Shown: positions 24,679 to 33,973, counted from the first letter of the stretch. The stretch: DNA of 64,000 nt from Kribbella jiaozuonensis (GCF_005233875.1 NZ_SZPZ01000003.1:1234489-1298488); one strand, 5' to 3'. Made by a program: numbers and translations. The notes: generated by a model from the sequence alone, not told the origin.

Positions 24679-26293
24679 ATGGGTCGCGCTGGCAGCGGCC
24701 CTCGCGACAGGTGTGCTGCTGTACTTCGGGTCCGGCCTGCACACCGTGCCTGCGCTGACCTGGCTCGCTCCCGTTCCCGTGTTTCTGGTCGCTCCCCGCC
24801 TTCGACCCGGAGCGGCGTGGCTGACTGCGTTTGTGGGGTGGCTTCTCGGGCTGTCCAACCTGGCGCGGTATTTGCTGAGTGATCTCGAGTTGCCTGTTGT
24901 GGTGTTGGCATTCCTGCTTCTGCTAGCGGGGGTGTTTGCGGGCACCGTGTTGTTCTTCAGGGGACTTGTGGTGCGCGGGCATCCGGTGGTCGCGGCGTTT
25001 GTGGCTCCGGCTTTGTGGGCGGGGCTTGATTATCTGATTGCGAGCGTCTCGCCACACGGAGCGTTCACGAGTCTCGCGTACACGCAGGTAGAGGTTGCCC
25101 CGATCAACCAGATCGTGTCGTTGGCCGGGCCGTGGGGGCTCAGCTTTCTGCTGCTGTTCCCGGCTGCGGTGATTGCCGCGCGCAAGCTCCTGCTGGTCGG
25201 CGTGCTCGCGATGGTTGCCGCTAGCACCTGTGTGTACGGCGTTGTGCGGCTGCACGGGACGCCGCAGAGCGAGCCCGTCAAGATCGCTGTGCTGTCAGCG
25301 CAAGGAGCCGACGACGCGGGCTGGCCCGACGCTGCAGGGCCGGCGATTGTCGATCGCTACCTTCCGATGATCGGCGCGGCTGCCCGAGCCGGTGCGAAGA
25401 TCGTGCTGCTGCCGGAGAAGATTGTCGATGTTCGGACGACCGATCTGCCACAGCTCTCGCAGCAGTTCCAAACGATTGCCACGAGCAACAAGATCGAGCT
25501 CGTCGTCGGTCTCACGGTGCTCGGCGACGGGGACCACAACCGCGCCCTGATGTTCCACCCCGACGGCGCCGCGCCGACGTCGTACGACAAGCACCACCTG
25601 ATCCCGGGCATCGAGCCCTACACGCCCGGCGACCGGTTGGCGACGTACGACACCTGGGGTCTGATGATCTGCAAGGACCTGGACTTCCCCGCGCTGGCTC
25701 GGCAGTACGGCGAACTCGACACCTCGCTCCTGCTCGTCCCCGCGCTCGACTTCGTCGACGACGGCTGGCTGCACAGCCGGATGGCGTTGCTCCGCGGTAT
25801 CGAGAACGGCATCCCGATCGCCCGTGACGGCAGCCAGGGCCGCCTGACCCTGACCGACGCCAACGGCCGCATCGTCGCCGAAACCACCGCCCCCGCAAAC
25901 GGCCCGGCCGTCCTGATCGGCGAGCTCCGACCGGGGATCGATCACACGCTCTACACCGCCTGGGGCGACTGGTTCGCCTGGCTGTGCGGGCTCCTCGCAC
26001 TGGTTGGGATGGTGTTGTTGAGGTCCCGCGGTGGGCGTGAAAGCATCCGGCATGGCCAACTTCGGGGACTACCAGTTGCAGATCTACCTGCAGGGGATGT
26101 TGCAGGGGACGACGCCGAAGATCACGACCGACCTGGCCCGGCTGGAGTCGCAGGCGGCCGGGAAGCTCCCGCTGGAGGCGATGGGGTACATCGTGCCGAG
26201 CGCGGGCGGCGGCGCGACCGCGCGGGCCAACCAGGCGGCGTTCGACCGCTGGCGTCTGGCGCCGCGGATGCTCCGCGGCAGCACCGACCGTGA
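24662..26293 (+). CDS. Membrane protein with CN-hydrolase domain, Lnt-like; 3' end doubtful
   Basis: Resembles apolipoprotein N-acyltransferase: five to six N-terminal helices (1-195), then a nitrilase-fold domain with Glu252 (LLPEK), Lys310 (YDKHH) and Cys337 (MICKDLDFP), then a last helix at 437-453. These are the three catalytic positions of the family. It might acylate lipoproteins or be a simpler amidase; Lnt-like paralogues are common in actinobacteria. From about residue 457 the frame runs 263 bases into the next gene, giving a low-complexity tail. The domain is complete before that, so either the overlap is real or a base error has removed a nearby stop. ATG overlaps the TetR stop. 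Confidence 0.8.
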   Translation: MNYVSRWVALAAALATGVLLYFGSGLHTVPALTWLAPVPVFLVAPRLRPGAAWLTAFVGWLLGLSNLARYLLSDLELPVVVLAFLLLLAGVFAGTVLFFRGLVVRGHPVVAAFVAPALWAGLDYLIASVSPHGAFTSLAYTQVEVAPINQIVSLAGPWGLSFLLLFPAAVIAARKLLLVGVLAMVAASTCVYGVVRLHGTPQSEPVKIAVLSAQGADDAGWPDAAGPAIVDRYLPMIGAAARAGAKIVLLPEKIVDVRTTDLPQLSQQFQTIATSNKIELVVGLTVLGDGDHNRALMFHPDGAAPTSYDKHHLIPGIEPYTPGDRLATYDTWGLMICKDLDFPALARQYGELDTSLLLVPALDFVDDGWLHSRMALLRGIENGIPIARDGSQGRLTLTDANGRIVAETTAPANGPAVLIGELRPGIDHTLYTAWGDWFAWLCGLLALVGMVLLRSRGGRESIRHGQLRGLPVADLPAGDVAGDDAEDHDRPGPAGVAGGREAPAGGDGVHRAERGRRRDRAGQPGGVRPLASGAADAPRQHRP

Positions 26294-27203
26294 CCTGTCC
26301 TGCACCATCCTCGGTACGGCGATGCCCGCGCCGGTCCTGGTCGCACCGATCGGTGTCCAGACCCTCGCGCATCCCGACGGCGAACTGGCCACCGCTCGGG
26401 CCGCCGACACCCTCGGCCTGACGTACACGCACTCGACCCAGGCGAGCCACGCGATCGAGCAGATCGAAGCCGCCAACAAGTGGTTCCAGCTGTACTACCC
26501 GACCGACCGCGACGTCTGCCTCAGCTTTCTCCAGCGCGCCAAGGCGGCCGGGTACGGCGTACTCGTCGTCACGCTCGACACCGGGACGATCGGGTGGCGA
26601 CCGGCCGATCTGGATCGCGGGTTCCTCCCGTTCCTGAAGGGGGAGGGGCTCGCGAACTACTTCAGCGACCCGGTCTTCCGGTCGAAGCTCGCGAAGCCGA
26701 TCGAGGAGGATCCCGGCGCGGCGGTGATGCTCTGGGCGCAGATCTTCCCGAACGTCGGGCTGGCCTGGGACGACCTGTCGTTCCTGCGCGACAACTGGGA
26801 CGGCCCGATCGTCCTCAAGGGCATCACCGCGGTCGAGGACGCCAAGCTCGCGGCCGAACACGGCGTCGACGGCATCGTCGTCTCGAACCACGGCGGCCGC
26901 CAGGTCGACGGCGCCGTCGCGTCGCTGGACGCGCTGCCCGCGATCGCGGACGCGGTCGGCGAACAACTCACAGTCCTGTTCGACTCCGGCGTACGCACCG
27001 GCTCCGACGCCGCGAAGGCGCTCGCCCTGGGCGCCAAGGCAGTCCTGCTAGGCCGCCCCCTCCTCTACGGCCTCGCCCTAGCCGGCCAGGCCGGCGTCGA
27101 GCATGTACTCCGGTGCTTCCTCGCCGAGCTGGACCTGACCCTCGCCCTCTCCGGCTACGCCAACCACCGCGAACTCAACCGCGACTCGGTGGTCCGCGCG
27201 TGA
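26031..27203 (+). CDS. FMN-dependent alpha-hydroxy-acid oxidase (lactate 2-monooxygenase-like)
   Basis: 390-residue TIM-barrel flavoprotein that oxidises L-2-hydroxy acids. N-terminal FGDYQLQIYLQG and LAPRMLRG, FMN-site VLVAPIGVQTLAHPDGE, Lys263 (IVLKGI), catalytic His287 and Arg290 (SNHGGRQVDG), phosphate-binding DSGVRTGSD and GRPLLYGLA. The N-terminus resembles lactate 2-monooxygenases more than glycolate oxidase. GTG at 26031 has TTGAGG upstream; ATG at 26052 would also give a normal N-terminus. The stop overlaps the HAD gene start (GTGA). Confidence 0.88.
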   Translation: MGVKASGMANFGDYQLQIYLQGMLQGTTPKITTDLARLESQAAGKLPLEAMGYIVPSAGGGATARANQAAFDRWRLAPRMLRGSTDRDLSCTILGTAMPAPVLVAPIGVQTLAHPDGELATARAADTLGLTYTHSTQASHAIEQIEAANKWFQLYYPTDRDVCLSFLQRAKAAGYGVLVVTLDTGTIGWRPADLDRGFLPFLKGEGLANYFSDPVFRSKLAKPIEEDPGAAVMLWAQIFPNVGLAWDDLSFLRDNWDGPIVLKGITAVEDAKLAAEHGVDGIVVSNHGGRQVDGAVASLDALPAIADAVGEQLTVLFDSGVRTGSDAAKALALGAKAVLLGRPLLYGLALAGQAGVEHVLRCFLAELDLTLALSGYANHRELNRDSVVRA

Positions 27204-27853
27204 AGGCGGTGATCTTCGATCTCGATGACACGCTGTTCGATCACACCGGGTCCGCTCAACAGGCCGTTCGCGGTTGGGTGACGGGGCTCGGGATCGCGCC
27301 GACGGACGAGCTGATCGCGCAGTGGTTCGTGATCGAGGACGGGGTGTACCCGCGATACCTGGCGGGCGAGCTGACTCACCACGAACAGCGTCGCGAGCGG
27401 CTGCGTGCGTTCCTGCCGGTCCTCGGGCTGTCGGTGCCGGTGACGGATGCGGAGCTGGACCAGGTGTTCGACGGGTATCTGACCCAGTACAAGAGCAGCT
27501 GGACGGCGTTCCCGGACGCACGGCCCGCGCTGGAAGTTGCTCGGGGCAACGGTTTGCGGATCGGTGTGCTGACCAACGGGAACCCGGTGCAGCAGAACGC
27601 GAAGCTGGCAGCGATCGGCCTGGCGGACCTGATCGACGTGGTGCGCACGTCCGAAGAGCTCGGGGTCAGCAAGCCGGATCCGCTGACCTACCTGTCCACG
27701 TGTGAGGCGTTGGGAGTCGAGCCGGGGGAGACGTTGATGATCGGCGACAACCTCGAGCTGGATGTGCTCGGCGCGCGGGCCGCCGGGTTGGCGGCGCGGC
27801 ATCTGGATCGGTCCGTGGGACAGAGTCTGCCGGAGCTGCTCGACCTGTTGTAG
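27200..27853 (+). CDS. HAD-superfamily hydrolase
   Basis: 217-residue phosphatase of the HAD-IA type. Motif I FDLDDTLFD at the very N-terminus, motif II VLTNGNP, motif III Lys in SKPDPLTYL, motif IV GDNLELDVLGA. A helical cap lies between motifs I and II. Closest in feel to YjjG/HAD-IA hydrolases of unknown substrate. GTG start overlapping the oxidase stop, so it is co-translated; the pairing suggests removal of a phosphorylated by-product, which is a guess. Confidence 0.87.
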   Translation: MKAVIFDLDDTLFDHTGSAQQAVRGWVTGLGIAPTDELIAQWFVIEDGVYPRYLAGELTHHEQRRERLRAFLPVLGLSVPVTDAELDQVFDGYLTQYKSSWTAFPDARPALEVARGNGLRIGVLTNGNPVQQNAKLAAIGLADLIDVVRTSEELGVSKPDPLTYLSTCEALGVEPGETLMIGDNLELDVLGARAAGLAARHLDRSVGQSLPELLDLL

Positions 27854-27862
27854 TCTTTGCGA

Positions 27863-27880
27863 CAGAGATTGAATTCTCTG
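27863..27880. repeat. 18-bp inverted repeat in the HAD/serine hydrolase spacer
   Basis: CAGAGA and TCTCTG arms around TTGAAT, 25 bases before the serine hydrolase start. AT-rich compared with its surroundings. It could be an operator for the downstream gene or the stem of a weak terminator; no T-run follows. Confidence 0.35.
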
Positions 27881-27904
27881 AAGCGATCATTACAGGAGGT
27901 CGCG

Positions 27905-29053
27905 GTGCGGAACGTGACGGCGCTGGTCCGGCGGTACGTCGACGACGGCCGGTTCCCCGGCACGGTCACGGTGGTCGCCCATCGCGACGAGGTCGTGTTG
28001 TTCGACATGTACGGGCGTCGTGACGTCGAGCGCGACCGTCCGATGACCGCGGACACGATCTTCCGGATCTACTCGATGACCAAGCCGATCGTGAGCCTCG
28101 GGCTGATGCAGCTCTACGAGGAGGGCCGCTTCCAGCTCGACGACCCGGTGGTGAAGTACCTGCCGGAGCTCGGCCGGCCGAAGGTGTACACGGACGGCTC
28201 GGTCCGCGAGTCGATCCGCGACATGACCGTGCGGGACCTGCTCATGCACACCTCCGGCCTCGCCGCCTCGAACGGGAGTCATCCGGTCAGCCTGCTGTAC
28301 CAGGACGCCGGGCTGACCCGGACGTCGGACCTGACGCTCGCCGAGCTGCCGGCCCTACTGGCCGAGCTGCCGCTGCGGGCCGATCCTGGCACCCGCTGGA
28401 TCTACGGGATCTCCACCGATCTCGTCGGCCGGCTGTGCGAGGTGCTCGGCGGCGTACCGCTCGATGAGTATCTGAAGACCCGGATCTTCGATCCGCTCGG
28501 CATGACGGACACCGGCTTCTCGGTGCCCGAGGCAAGCCTGTCCCGGTTCGCCGCGGCCTACGGGTACGACGATGGCGGCTTCACGCTGCTCGACGATCCA
28601 CTGACCAGCGCCTACACCCAGCAACGGACCTACCTGTCCGGGGTGGCCGGGCTGGTCTCCACCGCGGGCGACTACCTGCGCTTCACCCGGATGCTCGCGG
28701 GCGGCGGTTCGCTCGACGGGACACGGATCATCGGGTCGCGGACGCTGCGGTTCATGACGATGAACCACCTGCCTGGGGGTCAGGATCTCGCCGCGTTCGC
28801 AGACTTCGGCGGTGAGACGAAGCGGGCTGGGCAGGGCTTCGGGCTCGGCTTCGGGGTGTTGCTCGATCCGACCGTCGCGCAGACCATCGGGACCCCTGGC
28901 GAGTTCTTCTGGGGTGGCAAGGCCTCGACCGCGTTCTTCGTCTCCCCGGCCGACGAACTCGTCGTCGTCTTCCTCACCCAACTCCGCCCCTCCGCCAGCT
29001 ACCCGATCCGCCGCGAACTCAGAGCTGCTATCTACGCGTCCCTCGACGACTGA
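27905..29053 (+). CDS. Beta-lactamase-fold serine hydrolase (class C / EstB-like esterase)
   Basis: 382 residues. Catalytic SxxK at Ser57-Met-Thr-Lys60, second-motif tyrosine Tyr167 (WIYGIS), and a late WGGKAST in the place of the KTG triad. No signal peptide is seen, which fits an intracellular esterase rather than a secreted beta-lactamase. GTG chosen because AGGAGGT lies four bases upstream; the longer open frame was rejected. Next gene starts four bases after the stop. Confidence 0.87.
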   Translation: MRNVTALVRRYVDDGRFPGTVTVVAHRDEVVLFDMYGRRDVERDRPMTADTIFRIYSMTKPIVSLGLMQLYEEGRFQLDDPVVKYLPELGRPKVYTDGSVRESIRDMTVRDLLMHTSGLAASNGSHPVSLLYQDAGLTRTSDLTLAELPALLAELPLRADPGTRWIYGISTDLVGRLCEVLGGVPLDEYLKTRIFDPLGMTDTGFSVPEASLSRFAAAYGYDDGGFTLLDDPLTSAYTQQRTYLSGVAGLVSTAGDYLRFTRMLAGGGSLDGTRIIGSRTLRFMTMNHLPGGQDLAAFADFGGETKRAGQGFGLGFGVLLDPTVAQTIGTPGEFFWGGKASTAFFVSPADELVVVFLTQLRPSASYPIRRELRAAIYASLDD

Positions 29054-29057
29054 CGCC

Positions 29058-29807
29058 ATGCTGACAACGGATGACGGCTGCCGGATCTGGACCGACGTCA
29101 CCGGCGACGGCCCGCGCGTCGTTCTGGTGCATGGCGGTCCGGGATGGTGGGACGTGTTCCACCACCTGTCGCTCCCCGGGTTCACCTTGCATAGGTGGGA
29201 CCAACGAGGATGCGGCCGATCCGACCGCCGCGGCCCGTACACCCTCGACCGGTACGTCGCCGACCTGGCCACGGTCGCCGGCCCCGACCCGTGCATCGTC
29301 ATCGGACATTCGTGGGGAGCTGCGCTCGCCTTGGAATATGCCCAAGCGCATCCACACGCCGTCGAGCGGTTGGTGCTGGTGTCGTCGGTCGGCCTCGACG
29401 GTCCGCCGGCCGACTACCGCGCGAGGCGTGCTGCGTTGCTGGCCGAGACTCCGGAGGACGATCCCTGGATCGCCCAGATCTCCGTGAACATCGCCGATCG
29501 GGAGACGGCCGTCGACTGGTCGAGGAAGTTGAACACGCCCTGGTTCGAGCCGAATCCGGTGTGTGCAGAGGCCTTACGGGCGGAGCTGCACGCCCTGCCG
29601 GATCGGGCCGCGGCCTGCGCGCGGGCCGTCGTACCGACGCTCCTGGTGCACGGCGCTGAAGACCTGCGGCCGCCGTACGTCACCGACAGCCTGCTGGACG
29701 CGCTGCCCAACGCAGAACGGGTAGTGCTCGACGGTGTCGGGCACTACCCGTGGGTGGAAGACCCGGACGGCTTCCAGAAAGTCGTCCGGGAGTTCCTCGC
29801 TAGCTGA
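29058..29807 (+). CDS. Alpha/beta hydrolase, proline-iminopeptidase-like
   Basis: 249 residues. HGGPG oxyanion motif (25-29), WDQRGCGRS, nucleophile Ser85 in GHSWG, acid in LLVHGAEDLRPP, and His in GVGHYPW near the C-terminus. HGGPG plus DQRGCGRS is typical of peptidase family S33 (prolyl aminopeptidases and relatives). Starts four bases after the serine hydrolase and is convergent with korB, overlapping by eight bases. Confidence 0.86.
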   Translation: MLTTDDGCRIWTDVTGDGPRVVLVHGGPGWWDVFHHLSLPGFTLHRWDQRGCGRSDRRGPYTLDRYVADLATVAGPDPCIVIGHSWGAALALEYAQAHPHAVERLVLVSSVGLDGPPADYRARRAALLAETPEDDPWIAQISVNIADRETAVDWSRKLNTPWFEPNPVCAEALRAELHALPDRAAACARAVVPTLLVHGAEDLRPPYVTDSLLDALPNAERVVLDGVGHYPWVEDPDGFQKVVREFLAS

Positions 29808-30879
29808 TCGTCCAGGTGTCGGCGCCGGTGACGAGGGCCTGCAGGTCGCCGGTGCCCTGTGCCTCCTGGGCGGTGGCGATCTGCTGACGGACCAGGTCGT
29901 CGTACGCCGGACGCTCGACCGAGCGGAACACGCCGATCGGGGCCTGGTGCAGCACGCCCGCATCGGTCAGCCGCGACAGCGCGAACGCGTACGCCGGATC
30001 GTCCGTGTGCGCGTCGTGGATGACGAGATCCGCCTCGCCGCCGGGCAGGTCCGCAACCTCGCGTACGGCGAGAGACGCGAACCCGTCACGCACCACCCCG
30101 AGATGCCCGTCCTTGCCGAAGCGGATCGGCTCGCCGTGAACCAGCGGGATGATCGCGTCGTCCCGGGTCTCCGGGTCCTTGAACGCCTCGAACGCGTTGT
30201 CGTTGAAGATCGGGCAGTTCTGGTAGATCTCGACGAAGGCCGTACCGCGGTGCTCGGCGGCGGCGCGCAGCACCGAGGTGAGGTGCTTGCGGTCGGAGTC
30301 GACCGTCCGGGCCACGAACGTCGCCTCCGCGCCGAGCGCCAGCGAGACCGGGTTGAACGGGTTGTCGACCGAGCCCATCGGCGTCGACTTCGTCACCTTG
30401 CCCGGCTCCGAGGTCGGCGAGTACTGGCCCTTGGTCAGGCCGTAGATCCGGTTGTTGAACAGCAGGATCTTCATGTTCACGTTGCGGCGCAGTGTGTGGA
30501 TCAGGTGGTTGCCGCCGATCGACAGCGCGTCGCCGTCACCGGTGACGACCCACACGCTGAGGTCCGGACGCGACACCGCCAGCCCGGTCGCGATCGCCGG
30601 CGCGCGCCCGTGGATCGAGTGCATGCCGTACGTCGACAGGTAGTACGGGAACCGTGAGGAACAACCGATCCCGGACACCATCGCGACGTTCTCGCGCTTG
30701 ATCCCGAGCTCGGGCAGGAACCCCTGGAAGGCCGCGAGTACGGCGTAGTCGCCGCAACCCGGGCACCAGCGGACCTCCTGGTCCGACACGTACTCCTTGC
30801 GGTTCTGCGGCTCGGTCGCGGCCGGTACGCCACGCAGGCCACCGGGCAGACTCGGCAGGCCGAGGTCGACCGTGCTCAT
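29800..30879 (-). CDS. korB: 2-oxoacid:ferredoxin oxidoreductase subunit beta
   Basis: TPP- and 4Fe-4S-binding subunit that decarboxylates 2-oxoglutarate (or another 2-oxoacid) and passes electrons to ferredoxin. 359 residues. Cluster cysteines Cys39, Cys42 (WCPGCGDY), Cys73 (GIGCSSRF) and Cys222 (YQNCPIF); TPP motif GDGDALSIGGNH from Gly113 with the closing NNRIYG. The longer open frame upstream was rejected because it reads korA DNA. ATG overlaps the korA stop. Sits just before the second complex I set, for which ferredoxin may be the donor. Confidence 0.95.
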   Translation of the reverse strand: MSTVDLGLPSLPGGLRGVPAATEPQNRKEYVSDQEVRWCPGCGDYAVLAAFQGFLPELGIKRENVAMVSGIGCSSRFPYYLSTYGMHSIHGRAPAIATGLAVSRPDLSVWVVTGDGDALSIGGNHLIHTLRRNVNMKILLFNNRIYGLTKGQYSPTSEPGKVTKSTPMGSVDNPFNPVSLALGAEATFVARTVDSDRKHLTSVLRAAAEHRGTAFVEIYQNCPIFNDNAFEAFKDPETRDDAIIPLVHGEPIRFGKDGHLGVVRDGFASLAVREVADLPGGEADLVIHDAHTDDPAYAFALSRLTDAGVLHQAPIGVFRSVERPAYDDLVRQQIATAQEAQGTGDLQALVTGADTWTIS

Positions 30880-32900
30880 CGTGCTCCCTCCGACTCGTGC
30901 AGTTGGCCGTTGGACTGACCGTTGGGCTGACCGTTGGTACGGCCGTTCGGCTCGGTGCGCAGCGCCTCGCCGTGCGTCAGTCCGGCGGCGGCCGAACCGA
31001 GGTGACGGGCGTCGTCGTCGATGCCGGCGGTCTCCTCGACCAGGTTGCCGATCACCTCGGCAAGCTCCGCGGCGCCCAGCGGCATACCGCGAACCTGCGC
31101 GTAGGAGACGACGTCGACCAGGTACTTCGCCCGCAGCAGCATCGCGAGCTGGCCGAGGTTCATCTCGGGGACCAGGACCTTGTCGTAGCTGCGGATCAGA
31201 TCGCCGAGGTTCGACGGGAACGGGTTCAGGTGCCGCAGGTGCGCCTGCGCGATCTTTCCGCCGACCGCGCGGACCCGGCGGACGCCGGCGCCGATCGGGC
31301 CGTACGTCGAACCCCATCCGAGCACCAGGACCTTCGCCGTACCGTCGGGGTCGTCGACCTCGATCGGCGGGATCGACCGGGCGACCGCGTCCACCTTGGC
31401 CTGGCGGGTGCGGATCATCAGGTCGTGGTTGGCCGGGTCGTAGGAGATGTTGCCGGTCTTGTCCTCCTTCTCCAGACCACCGATCCGGTGGTCCAGACCC
31501 GCCGTACCCGGGACGGCCCAGGCACGGGCCAGGGTCTCCGGGTCGCGCAGGTAGGGGAGGTAGGTGGGCTCGCCCTTGTCGTTGGTCGCGTTCGGCTCGA
31601 GGGTGAAGTTCGGCTCGATCGTCGGAAGGTCGGCGACAGCCGGGATCTTCCACGGCTCGGAACCGTTCGCCAGATAGCCGTCGGACAGCACGATCACCGG
31701 CGTGCGGTAGGTGATCGCGATCCGGGCCGCCTCGACCGCGATCGCGAAGCAGTCCGCGGGGGACTGGGCCGCGAGGACGGGCAGCGGGGCCTCGCCGTTG
31801 CGGCCGAACATCACCTGCAACAGGTCGGCCTGCTCGGTCTTGGTCGGCATACCGGTCGACGGGCCGGCGCGCTGGATGTCGCAGACGACCAGCGGCAGCT
31901 CGAGCATCACGCCGAGACCGATCGTCTCGGACTTCAGGCTGATCCCCGGACCGGACGACGTGGTCACACCGAGCGCGCCGCCGAACGACGCACCGAGCGC
32001 CGCGCCGACACCGGCGATCTCGTCCTCGGCCTGGATCGTGGTGACGTTGAACCGCTTGAGCTTGGACAGCTCGTGCAGTACGTCGGAGGCCGGGGTGATC
32101 GGATACGCGCCGAGGACCAGCGGCAGGCCGGCGCGCTGGGCGCCCGCCACCAGGCCGTACGCCAGCGCGAGGTTGCCGGAGATGTTCCGGTAGGTGCCGG
32201 TGGCCATGCTGGCCGGCTTCACTTCGTACCGGACCGAGAACTCCTCGGCGGTCTCGCCGAAGTTGTAGCCCGCGCGGAAGGCGGCGATGTTCGCGTCCCG
32301 GATGTCCGGTTTGCCCGCGAACTTGGTCTGGAGGAACGTGATCGTCGACTCGACCGGCCGCTGGAACAGCCAGGACACCAGGCCGAGGGCGTACATGTTC
32401 TTCGCCCGGGACGCGTCCTTGCGGGTCAGGCCGAACTCCTTGACCGACTCCACCGTCATACCGGTCAGGTTGAGCGGGACCACGTGGTAGGCGTCGAGCT
32501 CGCCGGTCTCCAGCGGGTTCTCGTCGTACCCGATCCGCTTCAGGTTGCGGGCGGTGAAGTCCGCGGTGTCGACGATCAGCGTGGCGCCGCGAGGGACGTC
32601 CTTGAGGTTCGCCTTCAGGGCCGCCGGGTTCATCGCGATCAGCACGTCGGGCGCGTCGCCAGGCGTGAGGATGTCGTGGTCGGCGAAGTGGAGCTGGAAG
32701 GACGACACTCCCGGCAGGGTTCCGGCTGGTGCCCGGATCTCGGCTGGGAAGTTGGGCAACGTCGACAGGTCATTGCCGAACGAAGCTGTTTCTGCGGTGA
32801 ACCTGTCCCCCGTGAGCTGCATCCCGTCACCGGAATCGCCGGCGAAGCGGATCACCACGCGGTCGAGCTGCTTGACCTCGATGGTCACTGTTCTTTTCAT
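30876..32900 (-). CDS. korA: 2-oxoacid:ferredoxin oxidoreductase subunit alpha (gamma-alpha fusion)
   Basis: About 674 residues: an N-terminal gamma domain (VIRFAGDSGDGMQLTG, AEIRAPAGTLPGVSSFQ), then the pyrimidine-binding alpha domain (YPITPASDVLHELS, IQAEDEIAGVGAALGA, TSSGPGISLKSE, GGPSTGMPT-like AGPSTGMPTKTEQADLLQ). This fused KorA architecture is the oxygen-tolerant actinobacterial type. ATG at 32900 is chosen; a TTG at 32942 with a G-rich site, or a GTG at 32888, are possible. The last ~30 residues (NGRTNGQPNGQSNGQ) are low complexity. Forms an operon with korB. Confidence 0.94.
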   Translation of the reverse strand: MKRTVTIEVKQLDRVVIRFAGDSGDGMQLTGDRFTAETASFGNDLSTLPNFPAEIRAPAGTLPGVSSFQLHFADHDILTPGDAPDVLIAMNPAALKANLKDVPRGATLIVDTADFTARNLKRIGYDENPLETGELDAYHVVPLNLTGMTVESVKEFGLTRKDASRAKNMYALGLVSWLFQRPVESTITFLQTKFAGKPDIRDANIAAFRAGYNFGETAEEFSVRYEVKPASMATGTYRNISGNLALAYGLVAGAQRAGLPLVLGAYPITPASDVLHELSKLKRFNVTTIQAEDEIAGVGAALGASFGGALGVTTSSGPGISLKSETIGLGVMLELPLVVCDIQRAGPSTGMPTKTEQADLLQVMFGRNGEAPLPVLAAQSPADCFAIAVEAARIAITYRTPVIVLSDGYLANGSEPWKIPAVADLPTIEPNFTLEPNATNDKGEPTYLPYLRDPETLARAWAVPGTAGLDHRIGGLEKEDKTGNISYDPANHDLMIRTRQAKVDAVARSIPPIEVDDPDGTAKVLVLGWGSTYGPIGAGVRRVRAVGGKIAQAHLRHLNPFPSNLGDLIRSYDKVLVPEMNLGQLAMLLRAKYLVDVVSYAQVRGMPLGAAELAEVIGNLVEETAGIDDDARHLGSAAAGLTHGEALRTEPNGRTNGQPNGQSNGQLHESEGAR

Positions 32901-32960
32901 CTCCAAGTCGAAGCTTGGGTCGTCCGGCCGCCTTGTGGGCAACAGGCCGATCCCCCCGTC

Positions 32961-32990
32961 AGGGCGATAACCCCAATATTAGTTCGCCCT
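32961..32990 (-). promoter_or_regulatory. Putative korAB promoter with flanking inverted repeat
   Basis: On the minus strand a TAATAT -10-like hexamer (complement of 32976-32981) is bracketed by the 7-bp arms AGGGCGA (32961-32967) and TCGCCCT (32984-32990). A regulator bound there would cover the -10 region. No convincing -35 was found. This is the AT-rich island of the spacer between korA and the divergent lipoprotein gene; the rest of that spacer shows nothing recognisable. Confidence 0.4.
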
Positions 32991-33168
32991 TAGAACAGAA
33001 CCATGCGGAAGCCCCGGTGGTCCACAGCCTGGGACGCGGTCTTAACGGGTCGTTGGGTCAGGTACGGACGAAACCTTCCAGTGTCACACTCCGCAGCGGC
33101 TCGCTTGCGATCCGAAGTGAGAACCGGCAGGGTGTCGTCATCAAGCTGTGACTTCGAGGAGCTGTTTC

Positions 33169-33963
33169 ATGCGTCGTGTGCTGGTCGGACTGCTGACGTT
33201 GCTGCTGGCCGGTTGCGCGGCCCCGATCGCCCCGGCGGACAGCGCGCTGAGTCTCGGCAGTACGGCGTCCGCGGCCGTCGCGGCGCAGGTTCGGACTGCG
33301 AAGATCGCGAGCATCCGGACGACGGACGCGACCAAGGGTGTGATCACGGTGGTCGGGACGCTGACGCCGGCGCCCACGGCGGGGACGCGGATCCCGCTGC
33401 ATCAATGGATCCCGTCGTTGAAGCGGTGGCAGGAGGTCGCGCACGGGTACTCGTCCGGCAGCAGCGTGACGATCACCACGGTCCAGCCCGGGTCGATCCG
33501 GACGTACCGGATCGCGGTCGGTGCACAGGCGCCGTACGCCGCGGTGGTGTCGCCGATGATCAGCTTCAAGCACTACGTGTGGCGCGGGATGTTCAAGAAA
33601 GGGCTGGTCGCCGCGGGCGGAGCGGGGCAGCCGCAGTTCACCGTCGTACCGCCGAACGAAGGGCCGCGGCGGGCCGAGGCGGATCTGCTGGCGAACCAGG
33701 GCGGGTATGTCTGGGGCGAAGTGGACTCGACGGGGTGCCGGTACGTGCGGAACTGGCTCGGCAATCTGACCGATGGTCTCGTGCGGGTGTCGCTGCACAA
33801 CGGGACGACGGCGATGACGTCGATCCGGATGCAACAGGAGACCGAGACCTGGCTGAACTACGACATCTCCGGCGTGACGCGGTTGCGGCTGCAGGTCGCG
33901 GACATCCGGTCCGGGTACGGCCCGTACGTTTCGATCGACTCGCTCCTGCTCTGCACGAACTAA
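33169..33963 (+). CDS. Secreted lipoprotein, NPCBM-like C-terminal domain
   Basis: 264 residues. Signal peptide with lipobox LLAGC, lipidated Cys16. An Ala/Thr-rich region and an Ig-like or beta-sandwich middle precede a C-terminal part (NQGGYVWGEVDSTGCRYVR... YDISGVTRLRLQVADI... YVSIDSLLLC) that resembles NPCBM/NEW2 carbohydrate-binding modules. ATG chosen for GAGGAG seven bases upstream and the proper signal peptide. Ten bases before nuoA2 on the same strand; a functional link is not evident. Confidence 0.75.
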   Translation: MRRVLVGLLTLLLAGCAAPIAPADSALSLGSTASAAVAAQVRTAKIASIRTTDATKGVITVVGTLTPAPTAGTRIPLHQWIPSLKRWQEVAHGYSSGSSVTITTVQPGSIRTYRIAVGAQAPYAAVVSPMISFKHYVWRGMFKKGLVAAGGAGQPQFTVVPPNEGPRRAEADLLANQGGYVWGEVDSTGCRYVRNWLGNLTDGLVRVSLHNGTTAMTSIRMQQETETWLNYDISGVTRLRLQVADIRSGYGPYVSIDSLLLCTN

Positions 33964-33973
33964 GCTGCTGCCT

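Noticed and set aside
30880..31653. N-terminal extension of korB to 617 residues
   Set aside because: The extra part is korA DNA in another frame; the ATG at 30879 overlaps the korA stop and gives the normal KorB N-terminus.
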